Part shown: piece after piece, positions 59,492 through 64,000 of the stretch | How positions within the stretch are numbered: position 1 is the stretch's first letter | Layout of the letters: each line of letters opens with the position of its first letter | Source of the DNA: Streptomyces virginiae | GTDB taxonomy: Bacteria > Actinomycetota > Actinomycetes > Streptomycetales > Streptomycetaceae | NCBI RefSeq assembly: GCF_000720455.1 | Contig: NZ_JOAK01000002.1 | Location: 422,439-486,438 of the forward strand | Direction: 5' to 3' | DNA length: 64,000 bases | The notes under the pieces: model-generated | Database searches by the model: none | The model's input: only the letters and a program-made list of their open reading frames with translations | What the model was told of the DNA's origin: nothing | Made by a program: the position numbers and the translations under genes

Positions 59492-59734
59492 ATGGCCCTG
59501 TTCAAGAAGCGCCAGGTGGGCAAAGCCGGCGAGTGGTACTACTGCCTGGTCCACCACAAGGTCGAGGAAGGCCCCGAGTGCCCGGCCAAGGACCGGTTCG
59601 GCCCCTACGGAACGCCCGAGGAGGCCGCCCACGCCATGGAGACGGCGCAGGAACGCAACCTCGAGTGGCAGAACGACCCCAACTGGAACGACAAGACCCG
59701 CGAGGAAGAAGAGGGCACGGGCACGGCCGGCTGA
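59492..59734 (+). CDS. small conserved actinobacterial protein
   Basis: An 80-residue soluble protein: [20 protein letters not shown], two Cys ([17 protein letters not shown]), then an acidic C-terminal half ([20 protein letters not shown]). ATG at 59492 after GAGGAG. From memory, similar short proteins lie next to map in other Streptomyces. Function unknown. Confidence 0.75.
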   Translation: MALFKKRQVGKAGEWYYCLVHHKVEEGPECPAKDRFGPYGTPEEAAHAMETAQERNLEWQNDPNWNDKTREEEEGTGTAG

Positions 59735-59749
59735 CGGGCCCGCAGGCGA

Positions 59750-60355
59750 CTACCAGCGGCTGGGGGGCGGCGCGGTCAGCCGGTCGGCCAGCCCCGCCAG
59801 CCGGTCCCGCAGCCGGCGGGACCCGCGCGGCGCCGGCGGGCCGTTCTCCCCGGCCGCCGCGCTGACCAGGTGCTGCACGGTGTCCAGATCCAGCTCGGCG
59901 CCGCCCTCCGGCACCGACAGCGCATCGTGCGAGAGCGCGCCCAGGTCCGGGTCCCCGCCGTCCAGGGACAGTACGGTCGCCCCCGCGCGCCGGGCGTCGT
60001 GCACGCGCTCCAGCAGCCCCTCGCCGGGCTCCCGGGGCGCCACCACCAGTACGGTGTGCCCGCGCCCGGCCGCCGCCAGCCGGCCCAGCCCCACCGACAG
60101 GTGCGGCGGCTCCCCGGGCCGTACCCGGTGGCGCACCAGCGTCGGCGCCAGCTCCGGGCTGCCCGACCAGGCGGCCTCGTCCACGAGGTGCGCCGCCAGG
60201 TGCCAGGGCTCGTAGCCCTCGGTCCCCACCAGCAGGAGGTTCCCGCTGGCCGGAACGACGGACCGGCGCAGCGAGCCGGCGAAGCGGCGCGCGTCGCCCG
60301 GCCACTGCGTACCGGCGAGCACCTCGCGCAGCAGGGCGACCCTGACGGCATCCAT
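59750..60355 (-). CDS. hypothetical Rossmann-like protein (SIS-like)
   Basis: A 201-residue cytosolic protein. Alternating strands and helices, SGNLLLVGTEGYEPWHLAAH, RGHTVLVVAPREPGEGLLER and RRAGATVLSLDGGDPDLGAL, resemble a sugar-isomerase (SIS) domain with a Ser-less phosphate loop. ATG at 60355 chosen; ATG at 60373 would add six residues. Divergent from npdG. No function assigned. Confidence 0.7.
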   Translation of the reverse strand: MDAVRVALLREVLAGTQWPGDARRFAGSLRRSVVPASGNLLLVGTEGYEPWHLAAHLVDEAAWSGSPELAPTLVRHRVRPGEPPHLSVGLGRLAAAGRGHTVLVVAPREPGEGLLERVHDARRAGATVLSLDGGDPDLGALSHDALSVPEGGAELDLDTVQHLVSAAAGENGPPAPRGSRRLRDRLAGLADRLTAPPPSRW

Positions 60356-60403
60356 GGCGGCATCCTGCCGCATCACGCCGACACGGGGGGCGGTTCCCGG
60401 CTC

Positions 60404-60432
60404 TTCGACCTTGGGCTACCCGGCAGTACTCT
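60404..60432 (+). promoter_or_regulatory. npdG promoter, leaderless type
   Basis: -35 TTCGAC and -10 TACTCT with a 17-bp spacer; the -10 ends seven bases before the npdG ATG, so transcription should begin at the start codon. Confidence 0.6.
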
Positions 60433-60439
60433 CGCCCCC

Positions 60440-61144
60440 ATGACTTCCTCAGACAGCACGCAGAAGCCCCAGGCCAAGGACCCCTGGGACCTGCCGGACG
60501 TGTCCGGCCTCGTCGTCGGCGTCCTCGGCGGCACCGGCGACCAGGGCCGGGGCCTCGCCTACCGGCTCGCCCGCGCCGGCCAGAAGGTGATCATCGGCTC
60601 CCGTGCCGCCGACCGCGCCCGCACCGCCGCCGACGAACTGGGGCACGGAGTGGAGGGCGCGGACAACGCCGAGTGCGCGCGCCGCAGCGACATCGTCATC
60701 ATCGCGGTGCCGTGGGAGGGCCACGCCAAGACCCTCGAAGCACTCCGCGAGGACCTCGCGGGCAAGCTCGTCGTCGACTGCGTCAACCCGCTCGGCTTCG
60801 ACAAGCAGGGCGCCTACGCCCTCCAGGTCGAAGAGGGCAGCGCCGCCCAGCAGGCCGCCGCCCTGCTCCCGGACTCCCGCGTCACCGCGGCCTTCCACCA
60901 CCTCTCGGCGGTCCTCCTCCAGGACGAGTCGATCGACGAGATCGACACCGACGTCATGGTCCTCGGCGAATCCCGCGCCGACACCGACATCGTCCAGGCC
61001 CTGGCCGCCCGCATCCCCGGCATGCGCGGCATCTTCGCGGGCCGCCTGCGCAACGCCCACCAGGTCGAGGCCCTCGTGGCGAACCTGATCTCCACCAACC
61101 GCCGCTACAAGGCCCACGCGGGCCTCCGCACGACGGACGTCTGA
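60440..61144 (+). CDS. npdG: F420:NADPH oxidoreductase NpdG
   Basis: A 234-residue enzyme moving hydride between NADPH and coenzyme F420, supplying reduced F420 to enzymes such as the LLM oxidoreductase at 10032. The NADP motif GVLGGTGDQGRGLAYRLARA (about 28-47) includes the NpdG-specific GTGDQG; SDIVIIAVPWEGH and AFHHLSAVLL are also typical. ATG at 60440 without ribosome site. Confidence 0.93.
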   Translation: MTSSDSTQKPQAKDPWDLPDVSGLVVGVLGGTGDQGRGLAYRLARAGQKVIIGSRAADRARTAADELGHGVEGADNAECARRSDIVIIAVPWEGHAKTLEALREDLAGKLVVDCVNPLGFDKQGAYALQVEEGSAAQQAAALLPDSRVTAAFHHLSAVLLQDESIDEIDTDVMVLGESRADTDIVQALAARIPGMRGIFAGRLRNAHQVEALVANLISTNRRYKAHAGLRTTDV

Positions 61145-61242
61145 CCACCCGGCCCCGGCCGGGTCCTTTACGGCAGCACTGCGGGGCATGGGGGACACTG
61201 GAGGGGCTCTACCGCCTTCCGTGTTCCCGAGGAGCTCTTCCC

Positions 61243-61431
61243 ATGCCCCGCCTTGCCGTCTTCGCCGTTGTCGTCTGCGCCCTCGCCGTGGCCGCGGCCG
61301 TCGTCGCCTTCGTGGAGGGCAGCTTCCTCGGGATCGTGTGGGTGCTGCTGGCGGGCCTCACGTCCAACATGGCCTGGTACTACATGCGCAAGGCCAAGGC
61401 CGAGAAGGCCGCCACCGCCCGCAACGTCTGA
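61243..61431 (+). CDS. 62-residue membrane protein
   Basis: Two hydrophobic segments (LAVFAVVVCALAVAAAVVAF and FLGIVWVLLAGLTSNMAWYY) and a basic tail (MRKAKAEKAATARNV). ATG at 61243 after GAGGAG. The hairpin layout is common among small Streptomyces membrane proteins; function unknown. Confidence 0.7.
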   Translation: MPRLAVFAVVVCALAVAAAVVAFVEGSFLGIVWVLLAGLTSNMAWYYMRKAKAEKAATARNV

Positions 61432-61451
61432 GCCGCGGCGGCCGCCGCCGC

Positions 61452-62069
61452 TCAGTGGAGCCAGAAGAAGACGGTGTCCTCGGTGCGGCCGGCCTTCTTG
61501 GTCCGCTCCCACTCCCCGGCCTCCACCCGCATGGGCTCCAGCAGCACTTGCGCCGTCTCGCGCACCTCGGGGTCGAGCCGGTCCAGGACCGCCTCGTACG
61601 CCCGGACCAGTTCTGCGGCCCGGGAGGCCGGGAAGGTGCCCATGGCCGGGAGGGCGTCGCCCGGGTGGGGGAGGCGGATCGGCGGGCCCGAGAAGAGGAG
61701 TTCGGCGGGCGCCAGGTCGGCCGGGACCCCGTGGCGGGTCATCTCCTCGTCGACGGTGTGGAACCAGGAGGGCCGCCGCCAGTGGCCGAGGTCGTAGGTG
61801 TCGGAGAAGTTCACCGCCACCAGCGCCTGGAAGGCGTAGCGGTAGCCGGGCTCCATGTCCGTGCTGGGGCCGTCGGCCAGCAGTTCCTCCAGTGCCCGGG
61901 CGACCGGCACGCCCAGCGTGATGCCGTGGTCCGCGAGGCGGGCGTCGGTGCGCGCGCACCGGTCCCGCGCGATGGCGAGGACGCGATCCTGTTCGGGCGT
62001 CCGCTCCACCGCCGTCAGCAGCCGGATCACGACCCGCATGTCGCCGGTGCTCATCTCCAGGTTCCCCAT
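61452..62069 (-). CDS. hypothetical protein (DUF7691-like)
   Basis: A 205-residue soluble protein: GYRYAFQALVAVNFSDTYDL, RRPSWFHTVDEEMTRHGVPA, LLFSGPPIRLPHPGD and the tail EWERTKKAGRTEDTVFFWLH. The ending resembles the DUF7691 group of Streptomyces, usually accessory proteins. ATG at 62069 is preferred over 62099 because GGAGGG lies at about the right distance. Confidence 0.75.
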   Translation of the reverse strand: MGNLEMSTGDMRVVIRLLTAVERTPEQDRVLAIARDRCARTDARLADHGITLGVPVARALEELLADGPSTDMEPGYRYAFQALVAVNFSDTYDLGHWRRPSWFHTVDEEMTRHGVPADLAPAELLFSGPPIRLPHPGDALPAMGTFPASRAAELVRAYEAVLDRLDPEVRETAQVLLEPMRVEAGEWERTKKAGRTEDTVFFWLH

Positions 62070-62120
62070 GGACCCATTCCCTCCGTCGTCGACGTTCATG
62101 ATCGCCGACTGCGGACACCT

Positions 62121-62921
62121 CTAGCCCTGCGGGACCTCGCAGAAGCCGCTGCCCTCCTGCCAGAAGCGGTAGAGCTCGCGGCCGCAGTCGGTCTCCAGAC
62201 CCGACACGCCCAGCGCCGACAGCACGCCGTACACCGCGTCGAAGAAGACGGCGTTGACCCCCGGGATCCACAGCAGCGCGAAGACGGCGATCAGGCCGAA
62301 CGGCGCCAGCGGCTCGACCTCGCGCCGCACCCGGTACGACAGCCAGGGCTCGATCACCCCGTAGCCGTCGAGGCCCGGCACCGGCAGGAAGTTCAGGATC
62401 GCCGCCGTCACCTGGAGCATCGCGAGGAAGCCCAGCGCGTAGCGGAAGGCGAGCGGCACCCCGTCCAGCGCGTCCAGCCAGAACGGGGCCGTGCAGACGA
62501 CCGCGAAGGCCACGTTCGCGAGCGGTCCCGCCGCCGAGATCAGGCTGTGCTTCCAGCGGCCCCGGATCCGGTCGCGCTCGATGAAGACGGCGCCGCCCGG
62601 CAGGCCGATCCCGCCCAGGATCACGAAGACCACCGGCAGGACGATGCTGAGCAGCGCGTGCGTGTACTTGAGCGGGTTCAGCGTCAGGTAGCCCTTGGCG
62701 CCGACCGTGAGGTCGCCGCCGTGCAGGGCGGTCCGGGCGTGCGCGTACTCGTGCAGGCAGAGGGAGACGATCCACGCCGACGTCACGAAGAGGAACACCG
62801 CGAGCCCGGTGCTCGTCGAGTACCCCGTCCACACCGCCCAGCCGGTGACGGCCATGACGGCGAAGATGCCGAGGAATACCGAACTGATCCGCCGCTCGTG
62901 GCGGGCACCCTGATGACCCAT
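62121..62921 (-). CDS. M50-family membrane zinc protease (site-2-protease-like)
   Basis: A 266-residue intramembrane metalloprotease with about six helices. HExxH is at 57-61 (SLCLHEYAHA) and the second zinc motif is NFLPVPGLDGYGV, where the canonical NPDG is GLDG. Without PDZ or CBS domains, it belongs to the short actinobacterial S2P group. ATG at 62921 with TAGGTT seven bases upstream (probable leaderless). Substrate unknown; an anti-sigma factor is the usual type. Confidence 0.9.
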   Translation of the reverse strand: MGHQGARHERRISSVFLGIFAVMAVTGWAVWTGYSTSTGLAVFLFVTSAWIVSLCLHEYAHARTALHGGDLTVGAKGYLTLNPLKYTHALLSIVLPVVFVILGGIGLPGGAVFIERDRIRGRWKHSLISAAGPLANVAFAVVCTAPFWLDALDGVPLAFRYALGFLAMLQVTAAILNFLPVPGLDGYGVIEPWLSYRVRREVEPLAPFGLIAVFALLWIPGVNAVFFDAVYGVLSALGVSGLETDCGRELYRFWQEGSGFCEVPQG

Positions 62922-62994
62922 GCGGGGAAACCTATCCCGGGCCGCGTACGGAAAACGGTTCGGGGCCGGGCCGGGCTCCGGGGACAATGGGCCG

Positions 62995-64000
62995 GTGCGC
63001 TATGCGATTCTCGGCTCCGCCCAGGCCCTCCGCGACGACGGGACCCCCGTACCCGTCGGCGGCGCGCGTCTGCGCGCCCTCCTGACGGCGCTCGCGCTGC
63101 GCCCGGGACGGATGGTGCCGGTGCGGCTGCTGGTCGACGAGGTGTGGGACGCCGACCCGCCGGCCGATGCCGTGGCCGCCCTGCAGGCCCTGGTGGGCCG
63201 GCTGCGCCGGGCGCTGGGGCACACGGCCGTGCTGTCCGCCGAGGGCGGCTACCAGCTGGCCGCCGAGCGGGAGGACGTCGACCTGTACCGCTTCGAGCGG
63301 CTGGCCCGGGCCGGCGCCGAGGCACGGGACCCGGCCGAGGCCGCCGCCCGGTACGAGGAGGCCCTCGCCCTGTGGCGCGGCCCGGCCCTCGCGGACCTGC
63401 CCGACCCGGCCGCGGAGGCCGCGCGCTGGGAGGCCGTACGGATGGACGCGCGCCGGGGCCGGCTCACGGCGGCCCTGGCCCTGGGCCAGGCCGAGCAGTG
63501 CCTGCCGGAGCTGACCGCGCTGTGCGCGCGCCAGCCGCTGGACGAGCCGTTCCAGGCGCTGCGGATCCGCGCCCTGCGCGACGCGGGCCGCCCGGCGGAG
63601 GCCCTGTCCGCCTACGACGAGGTCCGCAGGGACCTCGCCGACCGGCTCGGCACGGACCCCGGCCCGGCCCTGCGCGCCCTGCACGCCGAACTCCTGGAGC
63701 CGGCCGACCCCGCCCCGGTGACCTGGCCCGCGGCCGCCGGGCCGAGGTTCGTGCATCCCGCCGGCCCGGAACACCCGGCCGGCGCCCAGGCTGCGGGCCA
63801 CGCCCCGGCTGCGGGCCACGTTCCGGCCCCGGGCCGTGCCCACGCTCCGGGCCGTGCCCACGCCCCGGCCCCGACCCCCGCCCCGGCCCCGACCCACGGC
63901 CCGGCTGCGGGCCACGCTCCTGCCGTCGGCAGTGGTCCAGCCTCCCGGGCCCCCGGCCCGCAGACCGGACCCGATGCGGGCGGAGCCACCGGATCCCCGC
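62995..64000 (+). CDS. AfsR/SARP-type BTAD regulator, N-terminal part (runs off the window)
   Basis: The first 335 residues of a larger regulator. An OmpR-like winged helix (residues about 1-90; VGGARLRALLTALALRPGRM, VPVRLLVDEVWDADPPADAV) is followed by the bacterial transcriptional activator domain (95-240; WRGPALADLPDPAAEAARWE, YDEVRRDLADRLGTDPGPAL). A low-complexity Ala/Pro/Gly/His linker of near-repeats (APGRAHAPGRAHAPAPTPA) then runs to the edge, where an NB-ARC ATPase would be expected. GTG at 62995 has GACAAT six bases before it, so it may be leaderless. Confidence 0.9.
   Translation, partial: MRYAILGSAQALRDDGTPVPVGGARLRALLTALALRPGRMVPVRLLVDEVWDADPPADAVAALQALVGRLRRALGHTAVLSAEGGYQLAAEREDVDLYRFERLARAGAEARDPAEAAARYEEALALWRGPALADLPDPAAEAARWEAVRMDARRGRLTAALALGQAEQCLPELTALCARQPLDEPFQALRIRALRDAGRPAEALSAYDEVRRDLADRLGTDPGPALRALHAELLEPADPAPVTWPAAAGPRFVHPAGPEHPAGAQAAGHAPAAGHVPAPGRAHAPGRAHAPAPTPAPAPTHGPAAGHAPAVGSGPASRAPGPQTGPDAGGATGSP

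Noticed and set aside
62995..64000. Antibiotic cluster boundary because of the SARP/AfsR-type regulator
   Set aside because: No biosynthetic genes to its left; the AfsR-like layout is common outside clusters, and the right side is not visible.

Overview
The window reads as a piece of a Streptomyces (or close relative) chromosome. Base composition is very GC-rich with strong G/C preference at third codon positions. GTG and TTG starts are common and several genes look leaderless. Many gene families are typical of this group: an Scr-type XRE regulator with a DUF397 partner, Ser/Thr kinases, SARP/BTAD regulators, F420 enzymes, HtaA haem proteins and a LAXTG sortase signal. It looks like ordinary chromosome; I see no plasmid, prophage, insertion sequence, CRISPR array or tRNA.

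Region 1 (1-11,000): an aldehyde dehydrogenase and a [3Fe-4S] ferredoxin whose operon continues leftwards outside the window, a VOC protein, a low-GC membrane protein with a 750-bp gene-free stretch, then a TetR regulator closely resembling mycobacterial KstR. KstR is divergent from a three-gene operon (GT4 glycosyltransferase, SAM methyltransferase, alpha/alpha-barrel cyclase-like protein). Small secreted and membrane proteins and a luciferase-like F420 enzyme follow.

Region 2 (11,100-21,700): cell-wall and signalling genes: two N-acetylmuramoyl-L-alanine amidases of different folds, a methyltransferase, two Ser/Thr kinases flanking an Scr/DUF397 pair, and a zinc-ribbon protein.

Region 3 (21,700-30,300): a set resembling steroid or cholesterol side-chain beta-oxidation: a double-length FadE34-like acyl-CoA dehydrogenase, an Ltp/SCP-x-type thiolase, a ChsH3-like MaoC hydratase, a zinc alcohol dehydrogenase and a ChsB1-like SDR. 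Sequences fitting the KstR operator TnnAACnnGTTnnA lie in front of kstR and the glycosyltransferase operon, the FadE34 gene and the MaoC operon. These three sites tie regions 1 and 3 into one candidate regulon. Between them sits an ECF sigma operon that includes a 30-codon ORF.

Region 4 (30,300-46,000): mainly housekeeping and assorted genes: Nif3-like protein, a C4 zinc-ribbon coiled-coil protein with an apparent CTG start, a fused RNase H/phosphatase, RNase P RNA (rnpB, minus strand), a MerR regulator with a visible self-operator, YaaA, a degenerate primase-polymerase domain protein, a TetR divergent from a dimethylargininase-like gene, an Rsm22-like methyltransferase, a Bcr/CflA exporter, an SDR, a PhzF protein and an acetyltransferase.

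Region 5 (46,000-58,500): an iron and haem acquisition block: efeOBU (ferrous iron/DyP system), hmuTUV (haem ABC importer), two HtaA-domain haem-binding surface proteins (the first with an apparent frameshift in its repetitive tail) and a haem oxygenase. DtxR/DmdR-type iron boxes precede hmuT/htaA and the haem oxygenase clearly, and efeO more weakly, so surface capture, import and breakdown of haem should switch on together in low iron.

Region 6 (58,500-64,000): methionine aminopeptidase, small conserved proteins, the F420:NADPH oxidoreductase NpdG, an M50 membrane protease and the N-terminal half of an AfsR/SARP-type regulator that runs off the right edge.
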